Origin: an uncultured Spirochaetaceae bacterium
GTDB lineage: Bacteria; Spirochaetota; Spirochaetia; Treponematales; Treponemataceae
DNA: 50,038 bases
Direction of reading: 5' to 3'
Assembly (NCBI GenBank): GCA_902789325.1
Contig: CADANN010000001.1
Location: 102,024 to 152,061, forward strand
The notes under the pieces were generated by a model. The model saw only the letters and a program-made list of their open reading frames with translations, was not told the origin of the DNA and made no database searches. This document shows positions 23,167 through 32,506 of the stretch, piece by piece. Both the position numbers and the translations under genes were made by a program. Positions within the stretch are counted from its first letter, which is position 1; each line of letters begins with the position of its first letter.

Positions 23167-23198
23167 AAAAAAAGGTCGTCGGCAAAAAACCGGCGACC
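23167..23198 (-). terminator. Terminator after the solute-binding lipoprotein gene (23246-24631)
   Basis: On the minus strand GGTCGCCGG, a short loop and CCGACGACC (with one G-T pair), then a T run at 23167-23173. A second small stem TTACCC/GGGTAA (about 23209-23230) precedes it. Confidence 0.8.
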
Positions 23199-23245
23199 TT
23201 CTATATATTACCCAATTAAAATCGGGTAATTAATGGACTTTGAAC

Positions 23246-24631
23246 TTAGTTGTTCATAGCCTCATCGATTGTAGCCTGAAGTTCGTTCTTCATAGACTCA
23301 TATGTTTCCTGTACATCAGCACCACCACAGATGTTCCATGAAAGTGGAGCGTAGTTCAAGCCAGGAATAAGCCATGCGTTCCAAGACTTAGAGTTGTCCA
23401 TCATGTACTGCAATGTTTCATCAACAGCGCGTGTATCGCGGAATGAACCATAGTAGTATTCCTTCCAAGCATCTGGATCATCATAACCAGGAACTGTGTC
23501 TGACCAGAAGTCATAGATCTTCATGATCTTGTTAACCTTATCCTGTGAGTAGCAGCTAGGAATGATGAGCATGTTATCAGAGTTCAAAGTAAAGAGTTTT
23601 CCGTCACCCTTTGGTCCAACTGGAAGACATACCATACCCCAGTCATCTTTCATGTCAGCGAGCATACCATTTGGCTGAGCATCGTACTCTTCGTCGTTGT
23701 AGAATGCTGTAGCACCACTCAAGAAGTCTGCCTTGAAGTAGTCCCAGTTAGCACCTTCACCCTGTGGCTTGTTGTAGTTTACGAAGATGCGGCGGATGTA
23801 CTCCCAAGCTTCCATTACGTTGTCACTCATATCGAGGTAGTATTTTCCGTTTGAATCAACGTTTACGATACGACCACCGTTAGAGTAGATTGTTGGCCAA
23901 GCGAATTCTCCGTTGAATCCAGAGAGAGCATACTGGTCAATAATACCATCGTTATCTGTATCTTTTGTCAAAGCAGCACACATTTCTTCGAATGTTTCCC
24001 ATGTCCATTTTCCTTCTTTCTGAAGGTTGTATGGTTCATCTGGGTCAAAACCGTTTTCCTGAAGAACGCGTTTGTTGAAGAAGATACAGTGGCGTGGTTC
24101 TGGCTTACCAACAGCGAATGATTTTCCTGGCATTACAGAACAAACAGCCTTGTTCCACTTTTCTTTTGTCCAGTCGATATCTGGAGTCTTAGAAACATCT
24201 GCCCAAAGGTTAGCAGCAAGTCCTGAGAATGCTGAACGACCATCGATGATGAAGATACGAGCATCATCACCACCAGTGATACAGTAGTTAGCTACTTCAG
24301 CTGGATGTCCACCCCAACCTGCATTCAAGTTGTCCTGAATGAGAGTGAAGTTATAAGTTTCTTCGAGATACTTGCGGTATGCAAGCTGATCTTCTTCTGC
24401 TTTTGAAGAAGGTGTTGCGTCTGGATTTGACCACCAGTCGTAAATTGTTACAGCCATTCCGCCAAAGTCATAAGCTTTCTTTGTTGCTGGGTCTTTAGCT
24501 ACTGGAAGTTTTGAATAGTCTCCATTTTCAGCTGCTTTGAGAGCTGCTGCAGATGGACCTTTAGATTTGTTACAACCTGCAAGTGCGAGAACACACATAG
24601 CAGACATTGCCAAAAGTGCAATTTTTTTCAT
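23246..24631 (-). CDS. Carbohydrate ABC transporter solute-binding lipoprotein (SBP family 1)
   Basis: A 461-residue extracytoplasmic binding protein. The signal peptide MKKIALLAMSAMCVLALAGC ends in a lipobox. Family 1 features are FNKRVLQENGFDPDEPYN, KWTWETFEEMCAALTKDTDN and the EF-hand-like DTDNDGIIDQYALSGF. Trp- and Tyr-rich patches (DWWSNPD, GYDDPDAWKEYYY) suit sugar stacking. It follows two permease genes but is separated by a terminator and its own promoter, so it can be made in excess over the membrane parts. The sugar is not predictable. Confidence 0.9.
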   Translation of the reverse strand: MKKIALLAMSAMCVLALAGCNKSKGPSAAALKAAENGDYSKLPVAKDPATKKAYDFGGMAVTIYDWWSNPDATPSSKAEEDQLAYRKYLEETYNFTLIQDNLNAGWGGHPAEVANYCITGGDDARIFIIDGRSAFSGLAANLWADVSKTPDIDWTKEKWNKAVCSVMPGKSFAVGKPEPRHCIFFNKRVLQENGFDPDEPYNLQKEGKWTWETFEEMCAALTKDTDNDGIIDQYALSGFNGEFAWPTIYSNGGRIVNVDSNGKYYLDMSDNVMEAWEYIRRIFVNYNKPQGEGANWDYFKADFLSGATAFYNDEEYDAQPNGMLADMKDDWGMVCLPVGPKGDGKLFTLNSDNMLIIPSCYSQDKVNKIMKIYDFWSDTVPGYDDPDAWKEYYYGSFRDTRAVDETLQYMMDNSKSWNAWLIPGLNYAPLSWNICGGADVQETYESMKNELQATIDEAMNN

Positions 24632-24693
24632 AAAAATTATACTCCTTTTTTTTATAAATTTACGCCGTAAACGGCAAATTGCCTATTAGATAA

Positions 24694-24725
24694 ATTATAA
24701 CACGACTTATGCGAAATTACATAAG
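24694..24725 (-). promoter_or_regulatory. Promoter and operator-like palindrome for the solute-binding lipoprotein
   Basis: TATAAT on the minus strand at 24694-24699. The -35 region is weak and is covered by the palindrome CTTATG-N8-CATAAG (24706-24725). The leader holds GCCG/CGGC and GGCAA/TTGCC stems before an AAAAGGAG site. Confidence 0.5.
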
Positions 24726-24742
24726 AAATTTTCCCTAGGTTT

Positions 24743-24773
24743 AAAAAAAATAATCCCCGAACAATTCGGGGAT
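24743..24773 (-). terminator. Terminator at the end of the eight-gene glycan operon
   Basis: On the minus strand ATCCCCGA, a five-base loop and TCGGGGAT, then a T run (24743-24750). It lies downstream of the last permease gene and before the binding-protein promoter. Confidence 0.85.
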
Positions 24774-24779
24774 ATAGTC

Positions 24780-24874
24780 GGCAGGCATAGCCTGCCTCTG
24801 AGCCGTTCTTTCGTTGAACCTAAACCGACCCGCTGTCGCAGCTCGGTTTTTAACGGTTCTTCGATTATAGGCTA
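24780..24874 (-). repeat. 3'-UTR repeat element, copy 2, with extra hairpins
   Basis: Read from the permease stop codon on the minus strand it starts TAGCCTATAATCGAA, then CCGTTAAAAA and a stem with AACCGA/TCGGTT arms (24822-24850). It then adds a GGCAGGC/GCCTGCC stem (24780-24796). The first part matches the element after efp (8863-8911). Confidence 0.7.
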
Positions 24875-25885
24875 CATCTTAACACCAGTGCTTGCCAAAC
24901 TTTCAACGAAGAGTCTCTGACAGAAGATGTAGAGAACGATCAAAGGAAGAATCGCAAGGAGCATACCTGTTGAAAGGATAGCATTTGAGTAACCGATTGG
25001 AGCTACTACAGATGCACCACCATTCATCTTTGTAAGGTAAATACCAAACTTATCTACAATACTTGTAAGCTGAATTGACAAAAGCTGAATCTTACCCAAG
25101 AAGAGGTTTGAATAGAAGCTGTCTGTCCACTGCCATACAAATGAGAAGAGGAAGCATGATGTAATAATTGGCTTTGCACCTGGAATCATGATTCTGAAGA
25201 AGGTCTTGAAAGGACCACAACCGTCTACATAAGCAGCCTCTTCCAATTCAAATGGGAATCCCATAAAGAACTGGCGGATCATAAAGATGTAAAGACCGTT
25301 TTTAAGTCCCATACAACCAAGACACATCATAATGTAAGGAATCATAGAACCACGAAGGTTTATTGTCTTTCCAAACAGGTTGAAGTATCGGAAGTGAAGG
25401 AACAATGATGTAGAAATTGTCTGTGGTGGAATTACGATTACAAGAATAACACAGAAGAACCAGAAACGCTTAAATGGGAAATTAAAGCGTGAGAAACCGT
25501 AACCAACAAGACTACATACACAAACCTGAATTACAGAAACAAGAATTGATACCCACATGGTGTTAAACATAGTTGTTTTGTAATTCAAAAGTGTTGCAGC
25601 AATTTTCCAGTTACTTACTGAGAAGTGCTTTGGAACAAGAATAATTGTTGTATCATACAAATCGCGTTCAGCCATAAAGCCCAATGCCATTTTATTGAGA
25701 AGGGGCTGAATGATCATAAAACACATTCCGAACAAAAGAATTCCGCGGAAAATCGAAATTGCATACTTCTTGATTGTTTCTGTAAGAAGTATACCATTTG
25801 ATGCCTCGTTTCTTTCCCAGAATGAACGTTTATCTACAGCAGGTGTTGTAGAAGGCTTTTTAACATTCTTTTCTTTATTAGTCAT
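24872..25885 (-). CDS. Carbohydrate ABC transporter permease, MalG-like
   Basis: A 337-residue inner-membrane permease with about six helices and a long charged cytoplasmic N-terminus. The coupling loop is EEAAYVDGCGPFKTFFRIMI followed by PGAKP. It is the partner of the permease encoded just upstream, with which it overlaps by eight bases. No ATPase is encoded nearby, so a shared MsmK/UgpC-type ATPase is expected. It is last in the operon and is followed by a repeat element and a terminator. Confidence 0.9.
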   Translation of the reverse strand: MTNKEKNVKKPSTTPAVDKRSFWERNEASNGILLTETIKKYAISIFRGILLFGMCFMIIQPLLNKMALGFMAERDLYDTTIILVPKHFSVSNWKIAATLLNYKTTMFNTMWVSILVSVIQVCVCSLVGYGFSRFNFPFKRFWFFCVILVIVIPPQTISTSLFLHFRYFNLFGKTINLRGSMIPYIMMCLGCMGLKNGLYIFMIRQFFMGFPFELEEAAYVDGCGPFKTFFRIMIPGAKPIITSCFLFSFVWQWTDSFYSNLFLGKIQLLSIQLTSIVDKFGIYLTKMNGGASVVAPIGYSNAILSTGMLLAILPLIVLYIFCQRLFVESLASTGVKM

Positions 25886-26789
25886 AGTTGTATACCACCT
25901 TAGAAATAATCAATGAGCTTAATCCGATGAATAACATACAAACGATAAAGTAAATCCAAGCCATAGCAGAAGAGAAGCCATAGTTTAAGAGCTCTGTCAT
26001 CTGTGTGTTAATCTTATCCATAATCTGGTTATCACTCTTCATGAAGAAGTCAATGATTGTATAGATCCAGCATACGAGCATAAGAGGGCTTACCATAGGA
26101 ACTGTAATCTTCCACAAAGTTTCCCATGCTGTACAACCTTCCATATGAGCAGCCTCATACATACCTGGGCTGATTGTCTGCAAACCAGAAAGGAAGATAA
26201 TAATCTGGATACCAGAAGCCATTGCAACGTCATAAATAGAGTCAATTATTTCAAATACCTTTTCAAATACTTTTGAACTAACTCCACCTACACCATTTGT
26301 ACCAGAAACAAGAATATCTTCAAGAACCTGAGTAACTGAGTTTGCATTACCAGCCTCTTCAATCATATTCTGAATCTCAGCCATAAGAGCGTTGCTTGAT
26401 TCAAGACCTACAAGTACACCAGAAGAAAGAATAACAGCAAGGAAGAAAATTGAACGAGCAAGTGTTCTTCCCTTGAATTTCTGATTCAAGAGCAAAGCAA
26501 CAAAGAAACTGAATACGATTGTTGCAATTGACTGGAACAACATCTGTGTAATAGCTTCTACAAGGAATCTGTTGAATTCAGCATCTACAAGGAAAGCCTT
26601 CTTAAAGTTAGCAAAATTATTCCAATGAATTTCAAATCCCTGATTTGAAATAATTACATCTGACAAAGCCATTCTCAGAGACTGTCCGAGAGGCTTTATC
26701 ATAAAGAATACAAATCCAAGAACGAAAGGCAGAATAAACAGATAACCGTATACTGCCCTCCTTCCCATTAATCCAACCTTTTTCTTCAT
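25878..26789 (-). CDS. Carbohydrate ABC transporter permease, MalF-like, with an enlarged external loop
   Basis: A 303-residue permease. The start YLFILPFVLGFVFFMIKPLG and the coupling loop YEAAHMEGCTAWETLWKITV are family marks. An extra stretch of about 60 residues (AEIQNMIEEAGNANSVTQVL and onward) between transmembrane segments is probably outside the membrane and may contact the binding protein or the DUF5696 protein. The gene begins one base after the DUF5696 gene, with GGAGG upstream. It pairs with the MalG-like permease downstream. Confidence 0.88.
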   Translation of the reverse strand: MKKKVGLMGRRAVYGYLFILPFVLGFVFFMIKPLGQSLRMALSDVIISNQGFEIHWNNFANFKKAFLVDAEFNRFLVEAITQMLFQSIATIVFSFFVALLLNQKFKGRTLARSIFFLAVILSSGVLVGLESSNALMAEIQNMIEEAGNANSVTQVLEDILVSGTNGVGGVSSKVFEKVFEIIDSIYDVAMASGIQIIIFLSGLQTISPGMYEAAHMEGCTAWETLWKITVPMVSPLMLVCWIYTIIDFFMKSDNQIMDKINTQMTELLNYGFSSAMAWIYFIVCMLFIGLSSLIISKVVYNYD

Positions 26790-26790
26790 A

Positions 26791-29430
26791 TTAGTCCTCC
26801 ACCTTCATAATTCTATATTCTCTTGCAGGAATGAATTTTCCTGAAGGTGTTATGTAATTAGCATAGCTGAAGTTTACATAAACTACATAACCGTTTTCGA
26901 AAACAGTCTTTGTAATGTTTTCATCAACAAGAACATGATCCTTTATTGGACTATTCATTACAGGAGCCATTTTTGAATTATATTCATTGTAAAGTTCAAC
27001 AAACTTGTCTTTCCAAGAATCAAAGGTACTTGCATAGTATTCAGTATAATTTGTTTCCTGAAGTCTTTCTGAAGAAGAATTCATGAATGAGAACTGAAGT
27101 CCAGCGCCTGCTTCTGCAGATTCAAGAAGCAGCTGATCCTTTTCGTATGCAAGGTTGATTGGATTTCCGGCATAATTTACATATCCGTGAAGTACAATCT
27201 GATAGAATGGAACAAATGCATCGATGATTGCATATTTGTTACCATGCAATGGAATATTTGTAATGAAGTCTGCACTGCGTACAGCATAATCATTACCACC
27301 ATTTATCATGATTCCAAGATCTTTTTCAGCAGCCTTTTCGAATTGAGCAATCTGTTTTGAAGCTTCAGTTGCACGTGTAGAAAGTCTTCTTTCATTAAAA
27401 TCTGAAGAAAGAAGATTACCATTATCACGATATGAAACACCGCCAAGCTTATATTTAGAAGCTGTCTTAATAAGGCTTTCTGAACCTTTTTCGCGAAGCT
27501 TTGAGTTCAAAAGGAAGTATGAATCCTGTGCCTTATCACGTCCATACCACAATGGAGAGTATTCGTAAAGTTCACAAAGCTCATCACTTACAAAACGTGC
27601 AGCATCACGATACTTAAAGAATCCATTCCAGAGAGTTGAACGATAGGCTGTCTGTACTGAACCGTCAAGGTAAAGTTTAGCAGAAGCGTCTTCTGTTGCA
27701 TTTACCATTTTCTTGAAGCCAGACTTTCCACCAAGAGAAGAAATAAACTTAACTTTAGTCATAAGCTTCTGACGAACACTACCGTTTACAAAACCTGAAA
27801 GCTTATAATTAACATTTTTCATTCCAAGCTCATCAATATCATTAATAATCTGAGCAGCATCGCTATAGCTTGTTAATGTGTATGGCTTAACTTTAGGCAT
27901 ACCAGCAACCTGCTGTACCTTTTCGATAGCACCAACAATTTCTACAGCAAGAGGAACATCTTTTGAATCTGTTTTCTTTGCACCTGCAAAAAGTTTATTT
28001 CTGTAAGCCTTAGCCATATCTACATAAGAACCGCTGTCAACAAAGATGAAAGACTGTTCAAGATATTCATCCTGTGGCAAACCAGCCTCATAAACAAACT
28101 GTGAACTCTGGCTACGAGAAGTAACTTCATACTGTTCACGATGAAGAAGTTTATAATCTGCACGAATGTAGTTATAGCTGCCAAGTTTTCCTGCAATTTC
28201 TGCAGTTACACCAGCGTATTCTGCACCTTTATTGATAACAGAAAGAACACTGCTGTCTGGATATGCAATACCAAATGCCGGGAATGCAGCACGAGTTTCT
28301 GTAATAACAGCTTTACGTTCTGTTGCATAATCCCATCCATAACAGTCTGCATAGTAACCATTCTGCTTAGTTTTTCCGTTATTGAAGTTGATGATACTTC
28401 CACTTCCCTCAGGAATAAGCATATATCCTTCTTCGCTAGGACCTGCTGCTCCAAAATATGGAAGAACAGAAACCTGAGTTACAGGATACTTAAGTCTGTA
28501 TGAGATTTCTTTGAATGGAACTGTTACAGTCAATGCATTTCCATCAATCTTATAAGTTATTGAAATATTGAAAGCTGGAACTTCCTTGATATTTACTTCT
28601 TTATAAAGTTCCTTATTTTTAAGGTAATCTTCATAAGTAAAACCCTGCTTTCCGAAGATATCTTCCATCTGTACCTTTACGTGTGTCTGAATGTTTTCAA
28701 ATACAAGGTAGAGATTTTCATCTTCCATTCCAGGATACTTATCGAGCATTGCTTCAAGATCTGCACCTTTGAAAGAACCTTTGTTGTATTTATGATATGC
28801 ACGACCTACAGCAGCTGTCTGAGACTTAGTAAGTCCTTCTGTCCATTTATCAAAATCAGACTGATAAAGAATCAGAGGGAAAACATACTCGCGGTCCATC
28901 TGACCTACAGTATAGTTTACAGTGATTTCGTTACCTTTCTTTTCAATATTATAGAACTTTCGCAAAACACTGTTTGAATATGTATCATAAGTATCATCAT
29001 TACCATTCTCTGTAGAATACTTAAGAAGTATTGTTGACATCATATTGTTCTTTTCCTTTGTAAGAGCAATCTTATCTGTTTTTGCTCCCTCAGGACTAGA
29101 ATGCCATACTTTACCTGTGTTTTTCTGAAGAACAGTAAAGTTTGTAGTTGCAGGATCCATCTCAAACTTAATGTAATTATTTTCAAGTACATAAGATGAT
29201 GGCTGCTTAGCTTCATCATATTCATAATAATCAAACTGAGGCTGAATAACTTTTCCAACCTGAACAAGACGAATTACTATGTATGTAAGGAAGCCCAATA
29301 CCGCAAGTGTAAAAGCAAAGCCTATCCAGAATTTCTTTGTTGGTTTATGAAATTCGAAGGTCTTTGTTTTCATTGGCTTTGGACGGCCGATATATCCTTC
29401 TGGATATTTAGATTTTTTTTCTTTTGCCAT
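26791..29430 (-). CDS. DUF5696-like membrane-anchored protein, possible glycan-acting enzyme
   Basis: An 879-residue protein with a cytoplasmic basic tail, one transmembrane helix at about 34-53 (WIGFAFTLAVLGFLTYIVIR) and a large extracytoplasmic part. The first half is beta-rich (YVLENNYIKFEMDPATTNF, then TVLQKNTGKVWHSSP). The second half has alternating strand-helix segments with acidic ends (IINDIDELGMKNVNYKLSGF, KLYLDGSVQTAYR, LGGVSYRDNGNLL, LGIMINGGND). A beta-sandwich followed by a barrel is common in glycoside hydrolases, so an enzyme role is inferred, not shown. The DUF5696 label is from memory. It is in the centre of the glycan operon. Confidence 0.75.
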   Translation of the reverse strand: MAKEKKSKYPEGYIGRPKPMKTKTFEFHKPTKKFWIGFAFTLAVLGFLTYIVIRLVQVGKVIQPQFDYYEYDEAKQPSSYVLENNYIKFEMDPATTNFTVLQKNTGKVWHSSPEGAKTDKIALTKEKNNMMSTILLKYSTENGNDDTYDTYSNSVLRKFYNIEKKGNEITVNYTVGQMDREYVFPLILYQSDFDKWTEGLTKSQTAAVGRAYHKYNKGSFKGADLEAMLDKYPGMEDENLYLVFENIQTHVKVQMEDIFGKQGFTYEDYLKNKELYKEVNIKEVPAFNISITYKIDGNALTVTVPFKEISYRLKYPVTQVSVLPYFGAAGPSEEGYMLIPEGSGSIINFNNGKTKQNGYYADCYGWDYATERKAVITETRAAFPAFGIAYPDSSVLSVINKGAEYAGVTAEIAGKLGSYNYIRADYKLLHREQYEVTSRSQSSQFVYEAGLPQDEYLEQSFIFVDSGSYVDMAKAYRNKLFAGAKKTDSKDVPLAVEIVGAIEKVQQVAGMPKVKPYTLTSYSDAAQIINDIDELGMKNVNYKLSGFVNGSVRQKLMTKVKFISSLGGKSGFKKMVNATEDASAKLYLDGSVQTAYRSTLWNGFFKYRDAARFVSDELCELYEYSPLWYGRDKAQDSYFLLNSKLREKGSESLIKTASKYKLGGVSYRDNGNLLSSDFNERRLSTRATEASKQIAQFEKAAEKDLGIMINGGNDYAVRSADFITNIPLHGNKYAIIDAFVPFYQIVLHGYVNYAGNPINLAYEKDQLLLESAEAGAGLQFSFMNSSSERLQETNYTEYYASTFDSWKDKFVELYNEYNSKMAPVMNSPIKDHVLVDENITKTVFENGYVVYVNFSYANYITPSGKFIPAREYRIMKVED

Positions 29431-29446
29431 AATTTTCCCCTTCCTA

Positions 29447-30124
29447 TCAGTTCAATCGGAATATAACTTCTCTTCCAAGAGAAACGAAGTATGCTATACC
29501 CTGTGAAATCATACTGAAGAACAGGAGCATAATGAAAATGAAAACAAGCATTCCGAACGCTGTAAAAATAGTGAACAGAAGTGTTTTACCAAATCCATAA
29601 GCATGAATCATCATCATTGCCATGAACAGGAGAATTCCAACCCAGATAAATGATAGATTATTGAATACCCAGTAGAAAGAAGCTTCATCTCTTGTAACAA
29701 CATTACTCAAAATAATGAGTGGAATCTGAATCAAAGGATATGGTGTCATTGCATAGGCAGTACCCATATAAATGTCACCTAAGTGTCCTTTACCATCAAA
29801 CAAGGTTGTTACACCCCAGTTGCAGACACAGAAAATTGCAAGTGGAAGGAGGATTGTAGCAATCTCCATAAAAATGTTTACTTTGTTCCAGTTAACATTC
29901 AAAACAATAAAGTTTGTAAACTGCAATTTCCACAAATGTGTCAAAAGAGAAACAATAACTATAAAGTTTGCAGCTGCATAAGAGCCACGCTTTGCATGAA
30001 TCAAATCCCAGAATCCATCAGCCGGATGGAAAATTACATACAAAGAATATTTAAGAGTATTAAGAAAGTGAACATAAGTTTCTTTCTGTCTTAATTTGTT
30101 TAATTTTCTTGTGATATAACTCAT
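29447..30124 (-). CDS. YIP1 family integral membrane protein
   Basis: A 225-residue protein with five or six transmembrane segments. The N-terminal YVIFHPADGFWDLIHAKRGS and the loop NWGVTTLFDGKGHLGDIYMG with YAMTPYPLIQIPL match the YIP1 domain. In bacteria such proteins often lie in sugar-transport loci, with unknown role. Its start overlaps the stop of the NHL gene by four bases (ATGA), so the two are translationally coupled and may form a complex. Confidence 0.85.
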   Translation of the reverse strand: MSYITRKLNKLRQKETYVHFLNTLKYSLYVIFHPADGFWDLIHAKRGSYAAANFIVIVSLLTHLWKLQFTNFIVLNVNWNKVNIFMEIATILLPLAIFCVCNWGVTTLFDGKGHLGDIYMGTAYAMTPYPLIQIPLIILSNVVTRDEASFYWVFNNLSFIWVGILLFMAMMMIHAYGFGKTLLFTIFTAFGMLVFIFIMLLFFSMISQGIAYFVSLGREVIFRLN

Positions 30125-31593
30125 AGCGTATTAAGCTCCCATTTAATTTTCTTAACGATCTTAACTACGATTGAAAGAACGATGATTACAATTAACAAAC
30201 CAACCATCCATCCAATATTATTCTCGATCCATTCCTTACGGTAATACTTGAACGCTTTAGAATAATCACGGCGATCTCTCTTTACCTTAAAGCATCTCAT
30301 TGCCTCTTTATATTTCTTCTGACGCAAGTAAGATTTTCCAAGGCCGATATATGCAAGGTCATAGTTTCCGTTGTATTCAAGAACTTTAGCCCAAGATTCT
30401 GCAGATTCATCATACTCACCGCAAGCAAACTGTTCAGTAGCCTGATAGATAAGCTTACCATAATCTGTAGGAGCCATAACAGTAATAGATGCGTTTATAC
30501 TATCGAGTACGAAAAGGTCTTTTTCAATATGTTCAATTGCAGCAGGTTTTCGGAAGAAACCATCAACGTTTCCGCGTCCACCAAATGCAAATAACAAATA
30601 TCCCTGGTCATTGTATGCAAACACACGTCCACGGCTTTCATCAATTGCAAGGTATACGTTATTATCAAGAACTGTAATATCAGTAAACTTAGAAGGGTCA
30701 CTAATACCAGCGGCATTACCCCATACTAAGTCTCCAATTGGAGGCTGATCTTCATTATTCTTTACAAGAATATCTTTTCCAAGTGCATTAAGACGGCGGA
30801 TAGGTTTTGCTCTATCGCTTCTTAAATCCCACCAGTCAAAGGTCTTTGTAACAGCATAAATAAAGCCTTCATTGTCCATGTAACAGTTAGAATATTCAAC
30901 TGGAACAAAGAGTACCATCTTTTCTTTCTGTGCCTGAGTAGCAAGCTTTTTCCAGATTAAATCTTTTACATCGTAAACTACTTCATTAGCACCAAAGAAT
31001 CCCTGGAAAGTTCCATCATATTCATATTTAAGGAATCCTTTATTGATATTTCTTGCTGCTACGTAAGCACGACCTTTTGAGTCTGCTACAACTTTTTCTG
31101 GAAGGAAAGCTTTTCCAGCTTCATAAGTAGGATCATCAGGTTCTTTTAATGTAAAAATAACGTTGAAATTTTCGTCTACCTTAAGTACACGTCCATGGTT
31201 AGTATCTGCAATGAACATTGTACCATCGGTATTAACAAAAATATCACGAGGTCCATCAAAAGTTTCTTCTGAACCATCATTTGTATAAACTCTGTCAATT
31301 ACACGTGTAAAAGCAAGAGTCTTTTTTGCAGTATATTCAAGTTCAACAATACGGTTATTATCTGTATCTACTACATACAGTTTATTTCCATAAGTAAAAA
31401 GTGAACTTGGATTTTTAAGAGGAGTCTGGAGATTCAAATCATCTGCATATACTACATGAGTAACACGGTATACGTCCGGTGATTTTTCAATATTATCCCA
31501 GAAGTCATAAATATATGTATCACCTTTTGCAAAAAGTCCTGCACATAATGTGAAGAGACCTGCAATCATTATAAATAGTTTTCGTCTCATCAT
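30121..31593 (-). CDS. NHL-type beta-propeller and TPR protein with C-terminal membrane anchor
   Basis: A 490-residue exported protein. The start at 31593 (AAGGA eight bases upstream) replaces a longer frame to 31665 that would overlap the permease. A signal peptide (MMRRKLFIMIAGLFTLCAGL) is followed by a six-bladed propeller of NHL type (SLFTYGNKLYVVDTDNNRIV, DIFVNTDGTMFIADTNHGRV). Residues about 390-450 form TPR-like helices (FACGEYDESAESWAKVLEYN, LGKSYLRQKKYKEAMRCFKV). A C-terminal helix (IGWMVGLLIVIIVLSIVVKI) anchors it. Probably a periplasmic scaffold or sensor; no catalytic site is evident. Confidence 0.82.
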   Translation of the reverse strand: MMRRKLFIMIAGLFTLCAGLFAKGDTYIYDFWDNIEKSPDVYRVTHVVYADDLNLQTPLKNPSSLFTYGNKLYVVDTDNNRIVELEYTAKKTLAFTRVIDRVYTNDGSEETFDGPRDIFVNTDGTMFIADTNHGRVLKVDENFNVIFTLKEPDDPTYEAGKAFLPEKVVADSKGRAYVAARNINKGFLKYEYDGTFQGFFGANEVVYDVKDLIWKKLATQAQKEKMVLFVPVEYSNCYMDNEGFIYAVTKTFDWWDLRSDRAKPIRRLNALGKDILVKNNEDQPPIGDLVWGNAAGISDPSKFTDITVLDNNVYLAIDESRGRVFAYNDQGYLLFAFGGRGNVDGFFRKPAAIEHIEKDLFVLDSINASITVMAPTDYGKLIYQATEQFACGEYDESAESWAKVLEYNGNYDLAYIGLGKSYLRQKKYKEAMRCFKVKRDRRDYSKAFKYYRKEWIENNIGWMVGLLIVIIVLSIVVKIVKKIKWELNTL

Positions 31594-31597
31594 AGCG

Positions 31598-32491
31598 CTA
31601 GTCCTTAAGTCCTGAAGTAGCCATTGTTTCCATAATCTGACTCTGAGAGAAGATAAAGAATACAATAGGTACAGACATTGTAAATACGATTACGGCGTTC
31701 TGCTGTCCAGTTCGGGCAATACCACCAAGGGCAACCTGATCCAAAGCATAGCGGAGCATTTTTTTGCTTTCGGTATAGATGTACTGTACCTGAGCATTGT
31801 TCCAAAGTCCCTGAATAGAGAAGATTGAGATTGTAAGCCAGGCAGGTTTTACGTTTGGCATTACAAGTTTCCAGAAAATCAACATTTCTGATGCACCGTC
31901 GATTTTAGCAGCTTCAATCAAAGACATTGGGAAGCCGTCCATAAACTGCTTCATAAGGAAGAGTCCAAGTGAACCACCAATTGCTGGAAGAATCAGTGAC
32001 CAGTATGTATCTACCATATGGAGTTTACACATAATCAAATAGTTAGGAATACCTGTTACGTAACCGCTGAACATAAGTGCAACTACTGCAAGTCGGAAGA
32101 AAAGATTTCCACCAGGGAAGCGATATTTTGCAAGTACATAAGCAGCCATAGAAGCAAATACTACGTGTCCTACGGTACCAACAACAGTAATAAATACTGT
32201 ATTCCAGATATAGCGCGAAAGAGGAACCCAACCCTGACTCATTGTAATAAGAAGGTCAGAGAAGTTATCAAGAGTTGGGTTACGAGGAAGAACTGTTGGA
32301 GGGTTCTTCAAAACCTCATCAAGAGGCTTAAGAGCATTACAAATTGCGAAGAACAATGGGAATACCATCATCAACGAACAGATTGCAAGGAAAATATAGA
32401 TTCCAATATCTCCACCAACAGAGCGGTTTGGCTTACGTCGATGTTTGTAATGATGAATTGTCTGATCTTTGTACATATTCTTTGAACTCAT
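31598..32491 (-). CDS. Carbohydrate ABC transporter permease, MalG-like
   Basis: A 297-residue permease. The ATG at 32491 is chosen over GTG/ATG at 32500/32497 because AGGGGGTGA is correctly spaced only for it. The coupling loop is LIEAAKIDGASEMLIFWKLV followed by MPNVKP. A short Lys/Arg/His tail precedes the first helix. It is the partner of the permease 15 bases upstream and, with the large fusion binding protein, forms the first transporter of the locus. Confidence 0.9.
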   Translation of the reverse strand: MSSKNMYKDQTIHHYKHRRKPNRSVGGDIGIYIFLAICSLMMVFPLFFAICNALKPLDEVLKNPPTVLPRNPTLDNFSDLLITMSQGWVPLSRYIWNTVFITVVGTVGHVVFASMAAYVLAKYRFPGGNLFFRLAVVALMFSGYVTGIPNYLIMCKLHMVDTYWSLILPAIGGSLGLFLMKQFMDGFPMSLIEAAKIDGASEMLIFWKLVMPNVKPAWLTISIFSIQGLWNNAQVQYIYTESKKMLRYALDQVALGGIARTGQQNAVIVFTMSVPIVFFIFSQSQIMETMATSGLKD

Positions 32492-32506
32492 TTTCATCAC
32501 CCCCTA

